From positions 372,001 to 436,000 of the forward strand of contig NZ_OCNH01000004.1 in NCBI RefSeq assembly GCF_900230225.1: a stretch of 64,000 nucleotides of DNA, written 5' to 3'. The notes under the pieces are model-generated. The model saw only the letters and a program-made list of their open reading frames with translations. It ran no database searches and had not been told where the DNA came from. This DNA comes from Spirosoma fluviale. Its GTDB lineage: Bacteria > Bacteroidota > Bacteroidia > Cytophagales > Spirosomataceae. Positions 37,501 through 46,500 of this stretch are shown piece after piece (the stretch's first letter is position 1; every line of letters starts with the position of its first letter). Made by a program: the position numbers and the translations under genes.

Positions 37501-37678
37501 CTTTACCCGTTACAGTGCGGCCCTGTGCCCATGCTGCCGAATTGCTCAACAGCAGTACCATTACCAGCATCGACAGAAAGCTAACCAATGCTTTCCGTTT
37601 GACTGACTGGGGTTGGCGTTCACCAACCTGACCTACGTTGCCACCGAAGCGGTTCATTTTGTAGGAGTTGTTCATCAT
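34547..37678 (-). CDS. SusC/RagA-family TonB-linked outer membrane protein (unit A)
   Basis: TonB-dependent outer-membrane channel of about 1,043 residues. It has an unusually long, polar N-terminus before the hydrophobic signal (MNNSYKMNRFGGNVGQVGER, then ALVSFLSMLVMVLLLSNSAAWAQ). Domains: regulatory-like (VTGKVTDPAGASLPGVSVQL), SusC box LDEVVVVGYGTAKRKDLTGS, plug with DVLKDASAAAIYGSRAANG, barrel ending with the terminal strand TRTFQLGVNLTF. The same N-terminal layout, with VGQVGxRQPQS, occurs in the SusC of unit B, so the two are recent paralogues. Either of two adjacent ATG codons may start it. The conserved upstream block at 37840-37875 is probably its promoter region. Confidence 0.95.
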   Translation of the reverse strand: MMNNSYKMNRFGGNVGQVGERQPQSVKRKALVSFLSMLVMVLLLSNSAAWAQGRTVTGKVTDPAGASLPGVSVQLKGTQRGTNTDADGKYSLANVPDNATIVLSFIGYTSQEVVVGNRSTVDVKLSDDTKALDEVVVVGYGTAKRKDLTGSVVQVTAKDFNAGVNPNPLQAIQGKVAGLVITAPSGDPNQQPTVRLRGYTSLAGGSDPLYVVDGMIGVPINTISPSDIESMDVLKDASAAAIYGSRAANGVILITTKRGKAGKTTVSFNNYVGVSTISRRYEMLDAQGYRDAVSQIKGTASLNDKQRFPDGNYNTDWTKEVTQNGTVNNHDLSIAGGSPTFSYRGSLNYINQNGIIKKTGLDRLTGRINLDQKAFDNRLNIQYNLSYSETNKKYDNGIIGRAVTFLPTLPVRNADGSYYEVGGSFDLFNPVAMLENVINNGVQRYLQGGMNLRYEVLDGLTLGVNGQIQRDNSVDNRYTNPAIKAYAADNGRASRRFYQSNTKLLELTANYTKGFGNQNSNYSLLGGYSFQNFDNDGFTAANSGFVTSDINYSNLGLGSGTLVNPGNNYATSYRNNAKLISFFGRASLNLNDKYNVTATIRRDGSSKFGANNKWGVFPSVGAGWTITNESFFPKGNTLNFLKLRVGYGQTGNSEGIAAYNSIQLYGQKGTYYDGTLGDFLPGYGITQNANPNLKWEVLTTSNVGLDFQLLGGRFSGTVEYYNKLTKDMLYPYSVPADGIKYFANTILANVGSMRNSGFELSFGGDVIQKGNFSWNSRVVGAYNKNTVESLSNDQFSNGQVRFNAFNGRGLSDVFASYLTPGQALGEFNNVPTFTGAYSADGQPLLKAASGDTPVTDVSKADAAAAVTAGNPLKQGNPQPFLNASFINTFRYKGFDLYFQLRGTFGNTILNAIRSNLLIPGSILETNMLQGVTDYPKNYGVNVLSTNWLESGSFVRFDNWQVGYNIPLPASKYITNARIYAGGNNLFIITKYKGIDPELQVKADLQNNGQLQQAPNAVGLDGGGYGNVVYPKTRTFQLGVNLTF

Positions 37679-38238
37679 AGGTTTTTTGTAAAAATGAATG
37701 GATTGTGATTCCTGGTTGATGCTTAGTTTGCTATATAAGTTCTATTTGGCTAATAGTATACACCCATCACATACAATGCTTTTTGTAGAGTTTATTGTAT
37801 TAAAATGACTAGAAATTATTGAACTAAACCCGAACCATGTGGCGAATTACATCATGTTCAGAATAAAATACAAATTATCATGGTCAATATCGTCTCAGCC
37901 AGCGTCAATATTGAGTCATAATTAATGTTAAAAATTATAAATAAAACAGGATTATGTATAGATTAAAAATTGCTTATTTACTTGATTGATAACTATACAG
38001 CAATATAAGTACAAAGTCGATATTGTACTATTACAATAAGTATTAATTCGACTACGTATAAGTAATTACCTTATTTTTTTTTGAGGGTAAACCCTAAGCA
38101 GATCCCCATTTACTGTCGATACATGAGTTAAGACCTCTATTAAACAAAGAGTTGATTAAATAGTAAGGATCAGACAGCTATGTATTACTTCAACTATTAC
38201 TATACACTAAATAAGAAACATAGTACTAAAAAGCTTAT
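37679..38238. other. AT-rich intergenic region upstream of unit A susC
   Basis: About 560 bases without a gene, much richer in A and T than the coding regions. It contains the block conserved with unit B (37840-37875), which I take to be the promoter or a regulator site of susC. The part at 37880-38240 shows only AT-rich sequence and no strong inverted repeat. The unit B transcript ends at the far side. Confidence 0.55.
37840..37875 (-). promoter_or_regulatory. Upstream block conserved between the two paralogous susC genes (unit A copy)
   Basis: TGGCGAATTACATCATGTT at 37840-37858 is identical to 46814-46832, and the next 17 bases match at 13 positions. In both units it lies 161-162 bases before the first ATG of susC. 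On the minus strand it reads TTTG, 21 bases, TAATTCGC, which loosely resembles the TTTG/TAnnTTTG promoter. Sequences around it are otherwise poorly conserved apart from GAAATTAT and ACTAAA nearby. Confidence 0.55.
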
Positions 38239-38264
38239 CTCCTGTGTTTGGGAGGACACAGGAG
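38239..38264 (-). terminator. Hairpin terminator of unit B
   Basis: CTCCTGTGT and ACACAGGAG form a perfect 9-bp stem with an eight-base loop, 32 bases after the CRTAC1-like stop at 38297. On the minus strand it is followed by ATAAGCTTTTTAG. This is a likely end of the unit B operon. Confidence 0.65.
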
Positions 38265-38296
38265 TTGTAACTAGCTCGTCTGTGAGCGGAATGAGT

Positions 38297-41200
38297 CTAC
38301 CTGAGTTGCATGGCCACCTTCTGCTTTTGAGGAACCACTGGACTGCCAACCGAAAAAACCTGCGCTTTGTCGTTGTTTTTTGCCAGTACAACAAACTGTT
38401 TACCGTTCTGGCTACGACCCGTCTGCATCCGTCGGACCTGTCCACGTACGAAAAAGCCCGTCTCAGACGGCTTAGTGGCTACAAAGCTCCCTTTGCCATT
38501 GCCAGTTAACAGCAGCCCGAAATTGGCATCATAACGCCCTACTTCAGTCAATACATCGAAGAAGTTACCGGCCAGCAGAATGTCCAGTTTACCATCGCCA
38601 TTGTAGTCATTGGTGAGAACAGCGTGAATCGGGGAGGTTTGTGCCTGCACAGGTAAGGCCTTACGGATAAAGTTGCCTTTGCCGTCGTTGATCAGCATCG
38701 ACGTTTCTGCCGTTTGCACTGTTCTGACGGTCATTCCCTGCCGCTGCTGGGCAGAAAAAATATCCTCGAAGCTGGCTTTGGCGTAATCGACATGCTTGAG
38801 GTATTTGGTTTTAATGGATGGTATCCGTTTCTGTAAGTCCGGCTTCTGCACCATGACACATTCGCGGGTTTCCACGGTTCCATCGCGGCCGTCGGTAGTT
38901 GGTCTGAAACAGGTGATAATTTGATCGTAGGAGCCATTCTGATCAAAGTCATTGCTGTATAGATGAGCGGGTTCATTTTCCGATGCGACCATGCGACTAT
39001 TAAGGCCCAGATTACCCGCTACGAAATCTATATCACCATCATTGTCTAGGTCGGCCGCATGTAAGGTATTCCACCAGCCGCCAGTGTTAGCCAGGTTTTC
39101 ACTAGCTACCTGTTCAAACGCTTTACCGCCTTTGTTTTTAAGCACTATAATAGGCATCCAGTCCCCAACTAGTACCAGATCAGGGTAGCGATCATTATCA
39201 ATATCCGCCCAAACGGCATCTGTGACCATGCCAATATCGGCCGAAAAAGGCATGAGTTCTTTGGTGGCCTTACGAAAATTGCCTTTGCCATCGTTTACCA
39301 ACAGTAGTTGATCCGGGTTTTGACCGTATCGACCCGGATTCATCCGTGCCCCTATGAACAGGTCCTGGTCACCGTCGAGGTCAAAATCAGCAGCGACTAC
39401 GCAGGAATTACTCGCTAATGTGCGTGGCAGGGTTCTATCCCAGGTGAGATGCCCTTTTCCGTCATTCCGATAGAAACGGTCAGCTGTATACGTCGAGTCA
39501 GTAAACTCATTTCCACCCGTGGCAACGTACAAATCCAGGTCTTTGTCGCCATCGGCATCGAAGAAAGTAGCGGCTACATCTTCCGTATAAATGGCATCGA
39601 GCAAAAACGGTTGTTTTTGTAGGTAAAACGTGCCATCGGGCCGCTGAACGTACAAGGACCGGGGCATATCAACGGCTCCGCCCAGGAATACATCGTCCAA
39701 GCCATCGCCATTGACATCGCCAACGGCCATCGCAGGCCCTTCGCGCGACAACATTTGCTTCAGCAACCCATCGCGGTCATAATCAACGAACTCATTTTCT
39801 TTATGGACATAGTTTAGTTTCGATGCTTCCGTTACATCCTGAAACAATTGATTTTTGGCGGGCAAAGACGCCGTAAACGTGGCCCGTTGATCCGCATTTT
39901 TATGTGCCAGCGCTAAAGTAGTATTGGCTTTCGGTTGCTGAATAAGCTGCTTCCGATCATCCGGCCAGATAACCACCAGCGAATCAATGCGCGGATTAGT
40001 ATCCAGTCCAAACACCATCGTCAGATCGACCGACGATTCGAATCCCCGGTTGGGCATCTGCTGCAAAAACTGCGTCTGTGGCTTACCATCGGCGTCTTTC
40101 TGATACACGTACACTTTAGCGCCAATAGCGTTCCGGTTGTAGCCGTAGCCGTCGAGTTTTACGCGCAGGAAGTTCTTATGGTTCTTCTCGACCGATGTGT
40201 TGGCGAAGATCGACACTGGTGCATCGTTGTTGTTAACAACCAGATCCAGATCGCCGTCGTTATCCAGGTCGCCGTAAGCCGACCCGTTGGAGAATGAGGG
40301 CTCACCTAATCCCCATTCGACGGCCTTGTTCTCGTATTTCATGCCATCGCCCTCATTTCGAAACGCATAATTGGGCAACGGACGTGATCCCATTTTATCG
40401 ACGTATTCCTTGTAGTCGAACTTCTTGGTACCTTCAATCATAGGTTGTAGATCGGGGTTGCTGGCCAGAAATGCCATATAATCCTGATCGGTAAGGTCTT
40501 TCAGGATACCATTGGCCACGAAAATATCCTTTCGGCCGTCCATATCCATATCGAACAACAAAGCGCCCCAGCTCCAGTCGGTGGCCGATGTACCCGCCAT
40601 GCGACCGATTTCCGAGAACGTACCGTCGCCGTTATTCAGGTGCAGCATATTACGCGAATCCTGGAAGAAGAAGTCACGGGATTCCTTCAGTTTCCCCAGT
40701 TCGTAACTCTCGAAGGCGGTGGTCGTTTTCAGTCGGTAATCATCATCGGGCAGCATGTCCGTCACGAAAATATCGAGGTTGCCGTCGTTGTTTACATCGG
40801 CAATATCGGCCCCCATAGACGCCAGACTGATGTGCCCCATCTGGTTCTCAATATCTTCCTTAAAGGTGCCGTCGTGGTTATTGATATAGAGGTAGTCGCG
40901 TTCGTAGAAATCATTGGAAATGTAAATATCCAGCCAGTTATCGTTGTTGACATCGCCAATGGTAATGCCCAGCCCAAAGCCAATCAAACTCCCATAAATC
41001 CCGGCCTCCTCCGAAACATCCACAAACATCGTCCCATCTCCCTTCTCATTCTTTTTACTCCTCCCGGATGGCTCCTCACTCCTCGCTCCTAACTCCTCAC
41101 TCCTATTACGAAACAACTTATGCCCCCCCAACCGATCCCGCGTTTCACGCGTGTTGGCGTACCCTAACCGATCCATGGGCGTAAAACTGTTGTTGAGCAG

Positions 41201-41761
41201 GTACATGTCTAAATCGCCGTCGCGGTCGTAGTCAAAGAAGGCGGCATGGGTCGAAAAACCACCATCCCACAGGCCGTACTCTTTGGCTCTTTCGGTAAAA
41301 ACAGGCACCCCATTTTTTACTCCCTCATTGATATACAATTGATTACCCCGTTCGTCGCGGCTGCCTGAATTGCAAACGTAAATATCGAGCAGCCCATCGC
41401 CGTTCACATCAGCAAAGGTGACGCCTGTAGACCAGAATTTCTTGCCGATGATACCCGCCTGCTTCGTCACATCGGTAAAGGTCATGCTCCCTTTGTTGAG
41501 ATACAGTTTATTCTCCTCAAAATTGGACGTCAGGAACAGATCGGGCAGGCCATCGTTATTGACATCGCCAATAGCGACGCCCCCTCCGTTATAAAAGTTA
41601 CGGTAATTGAAAATATTGAAATTCTTCTTATCCAGACTCCTATTTACAAAATCGACCCCCGTTTCTTCGGCTGTCAACTTCACGAACAGCGGGTCCGGTT
41701 GTTTTTGGCAAGCGAGCAGGGTGAAGAGGGTGATGGCGAGCAGGATGAGTTTGTTGAGCAT
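38297..41761 (-). CDS. CRTAC1-like lipoprotein with FG-GAP/VCBS propellers and ASPIC/UnbV domain (unit B)
   Basis: Lipoprotein of about 1,154 residues. The ATG at 41761 begins MLNKLILLAITLFTLLACQKQ (Cys18); the frame is open further upstream only across the gap to susD. First FG-GAP block: IGDVNNDGLPDLFL, FADVNGDGLLDIYV, DYDRDGDLDMYL. ASPIC/UnbV in the centre: NAIGAKVYVY, RGFESSVDLTMVFGLD, IDSLVVIWPDD. Second block from VGDVNGDGLDDVFLGG. After GGHKLFRN the insertion RSEELGARSEEPSGR is encoded by the DNA repeat at 41061-41106. The segment 40863-41035 is nearly identical in DNA to 31763-31935 of the unit A paralogue. Function unknown; the constant link to SusC/SusD suggests a role in the same uptake process. 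Confidence 0.9.
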   Translation of the reverse strand: MLNKLILLAITLFTLLACQKQPDPLFVKLTAEETGVDFVNRSLDKKNFNIFNYRNFYNGGGVAIGDVNNDGLPDLFLTSNFEENKLYLNKGSMTFTDVTKQAGIIGKKFWSTGVTFADVNGDGLLDIYVCNSGSRDERGNQLYINEGVKNGVPVFTERAKEYGLWDGGFSTHAAFFDYDRDGDLDMYLLNNSFTPMDRLGYANTRETRDRLGGHKLFRNRSEELGARSEEPSGRSKKNEKGDGTMFVDVSEEAGIYGSLIGFGLGITIGDVNNDNWLDIYISNDFYERDYLYINNHDGTFKEDIENQMGHISLASMGADIADVNNDGNLDIFVTDMLPDDDYRLKTTTAFESYELGKLKESRDFFFQDSRNMLHLNNGDGTFSEIGRMAGTSATDWSWGALLFDMDMDGRKDIFVANGILKDLTDQDYMAFLASNPDLQPMIEGTKKFDYKEYVDKMGSRPLPNYAFRNEGDGMKYENKAVEWGLGEPSFSNGSAYGDLDNDGDLDLVVNNNDAPVSIFANTSVEKNHKNFLRVKLDGYGYNRNAIGAKVYVYQKDADGKPQTQFLQQMPNRGFESSVDLTMVFGLDTNPRIDSLVVIWPDDRKQLIQQPKANTTLALAHKNADQRATFTASLPAKNQLFQDVTEASKLNYVHKENEFVDYDRDGLLKQMLSREGPAMAVGDVNGDGLDDVFLGGAVDMPRSLYVQRPDGTFYLQKQPFLLDAIYTEDVAATFFDADGDKDLDLYVATGGNEFTDSTYTADRFYRNDGKGHLTWDRTLPRTLASNSCVVAADFDLDGDQDLFIGARMNPGRYGQNPDQLLLVNDGKGNFRKATKELMPFSADIGMVTDAVWADIDNDRYPDLVLVGDWMPIIVLKNKGGKAFEQVASENLANTGGWWNTLHAADLDNDGDIDFVAGNLGLNSRMVASENEPAHLYSNDFDQNGSYDQIITCFRPTTDGRDGTVETRECVMVQKPDLQKRIPSIKTKYLKHVDYAKASFEDIFSAQQRQGMTVRTVQTAETSMLINDGKGNFIRKALPVQAQTSPIHAVLTNDYNGDGKLDILLAGNFFDVLTEVGRYDANFGLLLTGNGKGSFVATKPSETGFFVRGQVRRMQTGRSQNGKQFVVLAKNNDKAQVFSVGSPVVPQKQKVAMQLR
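41061..41106. repeat. In-frame heptanucleotide repeat inside a CRTAC1-like gene (unit B)
   Basis: On the coding (minus) strand: GGAGTGA, GGAGTTA, GGAGCGA, GGAGTGA, GGAGCCATCCGGGAG. It encodes RSEELGARSEEPSGR, two heptapeptides made by three 7-bp units each. The second unit carries TTA where TGA would be an in-frame stop. The same insertion point is used in the unit A paralogue. Confidence 0.85.
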
Positions 41762-41805
41762 GGGTGTTGTGGTAATGGGATCTTTGGGGTAGCTCTTCAC
41801 AAAAG

Positions 41806-41837
41806 CAAACAGCAGCCCACGATCAGGCTGCTGTTTG
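41806..41837 (-). terminator. Hairpin terminator after susD of unit B
   Basis: CAAACAGCAGCC and GGCTGCTGTTTG form a perfect 12-bp stem with an eight-base loop, 25 bases after the SusD stop. On the minus strand it is followed by CTTTTGTG. It sits where unit A has its own hairpin (32888-32919), before the CRTAC1-like gene. Confidence 0.65.
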
Positions 41838-41862
41838 ACAATACAATTGGCAACTTCCGCAA

Positions 41863-43452
41863 TCAATAACCTGGATTTTGTGGTTGCAGATTCGGGTTAC
41901 TGTCGATGGCCTGTTGCGGGAACGGGAACAGCACCGCCGTAGCAGGTGAAGTCGTTGGACGCTGATCGACGGGGTTCAGGAACGTGCCAAAGCGAATTTC
42001 ATCGCTCCGGCGCCAGCCTTCCCAGTACAACTCACGACCGCGCTCGGCCAATACAGCAGGCAGATCAATGGTCGAAGCGGCCGTTGCTCCACGCGTTGTG
42101 CGGAGGTTGTTAACGATCGTAGCAGCAGTTTGGCCTTGTGGATCAGTGCCCCCGCGTAAAATAGCCTCTGCTTTCATGAGCAACACATCAGCGTAACGCA
42201 GGAATACGTAGTCGTTGGTTGGGTTGTTGTACGTCAGCGGGTTAGGCAGGTACTTTACAACCCGGATACCCTGCACTTCGTTGGCCAGGGCGATGTTGAC
42301 CTGTGGCGTGAACACCAGCGGATTACCACTGCGGTCTTTCAGAGGGACAGGACCGGCAGGACCGGTAGGGCCATACTGCTGACCAACCTGGAAACCAGCC
42401 GTAATACCCGTTGCTGGTGTAAGATCGGCGGGCTGCGCACCCCGACGTTCATCCGTCGCTTCGAAGCTGTTGTAGAAATCAGCCAGTGTCGTGAAGCCGT
42501 TCCAGGCACCAATATACTGGTTGTAGTGCTCCGTCATGAAATAACGGTTCTGCACACTACCCGGCTGCGCCGTTGACGTGTTCTGAATGGTGAAAATCAG
42601 CTCTTTTGACCGCTGGTCGTTATCCCAGTGAAAGTTGTCGTAGTAGCTGCCTCTTGGCGCCAGAGCAAACTTGCCGGAAGCAATTACCTGATTGGCAAAG
42701 TACACGGCTGAGTCCATATCGGCTTTGGCAAACGTAAATGGACCTGCCGGAGTTGTTGGCGATTGGTTATACACCGCCCGGTTCAGATACACTTTCGCCA
42801 GCATAGCCGCTGCCGCTTCCTTGCTGGCTACGTTTGCGGTTGCCTGCGTATAGGCTGGCAACACATTAAAAGCAGCCCGTAAGTCGCTGATCACGAAATT
42901 AGTAGCGGCCTGTCGGCTCAGTACTGCCGGATTGGCATCGGCCGCATCCGTTACCTGACGAACCGGCACCCGGCCCCACAGGTCGACAATGCTCGACGTA
43001 AAGAAGCCGCGCAGAAACTGCGCCTGAGCAACCAACTGAGTATTGGAGCCAGCTGCAAAAATAGCCTGCGAGGCCCGGAAAGCACCCGTGTTCAGGTCAT
43101 TCCAGGCGTTGAGGATTTCAATGTGCTGTGAATCCCAGGTATGCTGGTGTAGCTTGCGCCAAACCCCGAAATCGTCCCAGTCGGTACCGCGGGTTGGACC
43201 CATCATTTCGTCGGACGGGTGCTCCTGCAAGGCGTAAGCACGTCCCTGGCTGTTTGCAATCGGATTAAGTGCCTGATAAGCGCCCTGTAAGGTAGCCACC
43301 GGGTCGAGCCGGATTGACCCCTGCGTAGCATCTGTTGACGAAAGTGATCCGAACACCTTATCGTCCAGGTTGGTACAACCATTGATGCCTACACTACCCA
43401 CCAGCAGGGTGGCAGTCAACAGGCCAACAGTCTTATAATTAAATGAATTCAT
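41863..43452 (-). CDS. SusD/RagB-family nutrient-binding lipoprotein (unit B)
   Basis: Partner of the unit B SusC. Signal peptide and lipobox MNSFNYKTVGLLTATLLVGS then VGINGC (Cys26). Landmarks: EHPSDEMMGPTRGTDWDDFG, VAQAQFLRGFFTSSIVDLWGRV, AAMLAKVYLNRAVYNQ, YVFLRYADVLLMKAEAILRG, the motif AERGRELYWEGWRRSDEIRF and the ending PNLQPQNPGY. About 529 residues. It is paralogous to the unit A SusD (TRGxDW..., NPGY) but clearly diverged, so the two units probably take different ligands. Hairpins lie on both sides of the gene. Confidence 0.95.
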   Translation of the reverse strand: MNSFNYKTVGLLTATLLVGSVGINGCTNLDDKVFGSLSSTDATQGSIRLDPVATLQGAYQALNPIANSQGRAYALQEHPSDEMMGPTRGTDWDDFGVWRKLHQHTWDSQHIEILNAWNDLNTGAFRASQAIFAAGSNTQLVAQAQFLRGFFTSSIVDLWGRVPVRQVTDAADANPAVLSRQAATNFVISDLRAAFNVLPAYTQATANVASKEAAAAMLAKVYLNRAVYNQSPTTPAGPFTFAKADMDSAVYFANQVIASGKFALAPRGSYYDNFHWDNDQRSKELIFTIQNTSTAQPGSVQNRYFMTEHYNQYIGAWNGFTTLADFYNSFEATDERRGAQPADLTPATGITAGFQVGQQYGPTGPAGPVPLKDRSGNPLVFTPQVNIALANEVQGIRVVKYLPNPLTYNNPTNDYVFLRYADVLLMKAEAILRGGTDPQGQTAATIVNNLRTTRGATAASTIDLPAVLAERGRELYWEGWRRSDEIRFGTFLNPVDQRPTTSPATAVLFPFPQQAIDSNPNLQPQNPGY

Positions 43453-43478
43453 ATCGTTGAAATTGTAAGTGGTCTTTT

Positions 43479-43526
43479 GTCTTCGGCCGTGTTTGTATCC
43501 GAAACTGCATAAACACGGCCGAAGAC
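43479..43526 (-). terminator. Intercistronic hairpin between susC and susD of unit B
   Basis: GTCTTCGGCCGTGTTT and AAACACGGCCGAAGAC form a perfect 16-bp stem with a 16-base loop, 13 bases after the SusC stop. On the minus strand it is followed by AAAAGACC, without a proper T-tract, so it is more likely a stability or attenuation element than a full terminator. Its sequence is unrelated to the unit A hairpin at the same place. Confidence 0.55.
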
Positions 43527-43539
43527 CTCTGATGGTTGA

Positions 43540-46500
43540 TTAGAACCCAACATTTAAGCCTAAGGTCACCGTGCGGGGCGTTGGATACGGCGTATAGTCG
43601 ATACCCAGCGATGGAATTCCGTTTCCATTTCCGTTGAACGTAACCGTGTTCACATCCGGATTCAGGCCGGTATAGCCCGTGAAAATGAACAGATTCTGAC
43701 CCGTGAGCGACAGCGATAGCGACTTGGCAAACCCACCTTCCGGCAGATCGAACCGGCGCGAAATGGTCAGGTTGGTAATCCGCACATAATCACTTTTCTC
43801 CAGGAAGCGGGTCGATACCGATGCCGGATTCAAGCCGTTTTCATTGCTGTTCGCTACGTCATAGGTTACGTTACGGGCATTTTTGAGCGCACCTTTCGCA
43901 AACAGGGCATTGGCCGTGTTATTGTAGATCTTACCGCCAAACTGACCATTAACGAACAGGCTCGCCGTCCAGGCTCCAAACGTAAAGTTGTTGGTCAGAC
44001 CCAGCCGCAACTTGGCAAATGGGCTGCCCTGATACGTCGACCGGCCGTCATCTGCATAGGTAGAATACCCGTTAGCATCGAAACCGGTAAACTTGGGAAT
44101 GAAGAAGGCAAATGGGGGATACCCACTGGTGATCCGTTCAGCATAAGCACCCGAAAGACCCTGACCGCTGATGGCACCCACAGCCTGATCCGTACCAATA
44201 CCCTGCGCCTTGATATCGAGCGTAGTCAGGTTGAATACCGCTTCCCAGCCAAACTGCGGCTTTTGGAAGACCTGATAAATCAGGTTCAGCTCAATTCCCT
44301 GGCTCACAATCTGGCCGGGCAGGTTGATCCATTTGTAGTTTACCGGAGCAGGCTGGGCATAGAATACCTGAAGCAGTGTGTTAGTACCCGCGCGGTGATA
44401 ATAGTCGATCGAACCGGATAGCTGGCCTTTCAGAACACTAAAGTCAATCCCCGCACCGGTTGTCGTGTTTTGCTCCCACTTCAGGTCCGGGTTAGGGTTG
44501 TTCTGCTGAATCTGCGAACCGGAGCTATTGTAGGTATAGATAATTTTCGAAGCACCACCCGTGAAATCCTGGTTACCCACGATACCGTAGTTTGCCCGAA
44601 TTTTGAGGTCATCGAAAATATTTTTCGGGATAAAGCTTTCCTGCGATATCCGCCACGCACCCGCTACCGATGGGAATGTACCATACTTGTTGTTCACCCC
44701 AAAGCGCGATGAGCCATCCACCCGCACAGTTGCCGTCAGAAGATACTTCTCTTTGAAGTTGTAATTGGCTCTGCCGAAAAACGACTGTAGGTCATTCTGA
44801 GCGCGTGACGAACCGCCCCCAATGGCCGTTCCGGTTAGGGTGTTGGCCGCCCCGATGTTATCCGTGTACGAAATCTCCGACTCATCGAATGGGAAACGGC
44901 TAGCCGCTACATAACTGGTTCGGGTACCAAATGTCTGATACGCAAACCCGGCTACAGCCTCCAGTTTACCGGGGCCAAGGTCGCGGTTGTAGTTGGCCGT
45001 ATACTCAACCAGTTTCGATAAACGGTTCAGCGAATTGATATAAGCCGCTCCGCCCAGACCCGTTGTTGGATCGGCGTACACCTGGTTAGTCACCGAGCCC
45101 AAGGGTACGGTAAACTGACCATTCAGACGCGAATCGATGGATGTTGAGCGGGTGGACGTTGAGTTATCAATACCGAAATTTGCTTTCAGCGACAGGCCCG
45201 CGAGGATATTCCAGGTAGCGCTGATGTTCGCCAGTGTCCGGTTGGTTACGCCCCGGTCGTGATAATAATCGAGCATGGCGCGCGGATTTCGGTACGAACC
45301 ACCCGCCAGTTGATAGTACGACGCCGTGTCGCTCGTGTTGCTGAACACCGGATAGGTTGGGTTAGCACCAATCATGGCACCAAAGAGGTTACCCAGCGCA
45401 CCGGCCTGGTTGCCCGTCATGGCGTACTGGTCCGTTACCGACGAGGTCGTGGCATTAACCGCCAGCGTCAGCTTTTTATTGAACAGATCCTGCGACGCGT
45501 TGATACGCCCCGTAACCCGTTGCTGACCCGTGCCTTTCACCAAGCCCTGCTGATCCTGGTAACCCAGCGAAAACAGGTACCGCGTATCGTTCGTACCACC
45601 GCCAAAGCTGGCGTTGTAAATCTGCGAAACGCTGGTGCGCAAAATCTCATTCTGCCAGTTGGTATTGGCACCGGCATTTACCGTCGACAGGGTTGGATCG
45701 CCACCGGCGGCCTGCACACCCGCCAGAAAATCGGTAGCCGATAGAAGGTCGTACCGTTTCAACGACGAGGAAACCGCTCCCGACGCAGAGAAGTTGAACT
45801 GCGGAGCACCGGCACGACCTTTCCGGGTCGTAATCAGTACCACACCGTTGGCACCCCGTGCGCCGTAAATAGCCGCAGCAGAGGCATCTTTCAACACCGA
45901 AATGTTCTCGATATCGCTTGGGTTCAGGAACGACAGCGGGTTACGGGCAGTGGTAGAACCTGTACCAAAATCCGGCGTACCACTGCTAAAGTCACCGCCA
46001 TCGAGCGGCACTCCATCAATTACGTACAACGGCGTATTACCTCCGCGCAGCGAAACGGCACCTCGAATCTGAATGTTGTTGGCAGCACCCGGCTCACCAC
46101 TGGCTGGTGTAATCTGCACACCTGCCACACGGCCCTGCAAAAGTTGCTCCGGCGAAGCAATTACCCCCTTGTTGAAATCTTTCGGTCCCAAGGTAGCTAC
46201 CGATCCGGTAACGTCTTTTGCCCGTTGTGTACCATACCCAACCACCACTACTTCCTGAAGGGCTTTTGTGTCGTCGGCCAGTTGAACATCAACGGTCGTT
46301 CGATTACCTACGGCTACCTCCTGCGTTGTGTACCCAATAAAGCTTAATACAAGCGTGGCATTATCCGGCACGTTGGTGATCGTATACACGCCCTCGCCGT
46401 TTGTATTCGTACCGCGCTGCGTTCCTTTCACCTGAATACTAACACCCGGCAAAACGGCACCGGTGGGGTCGGTTACTTTCCCCGTCACGGTGCGCTCCTG

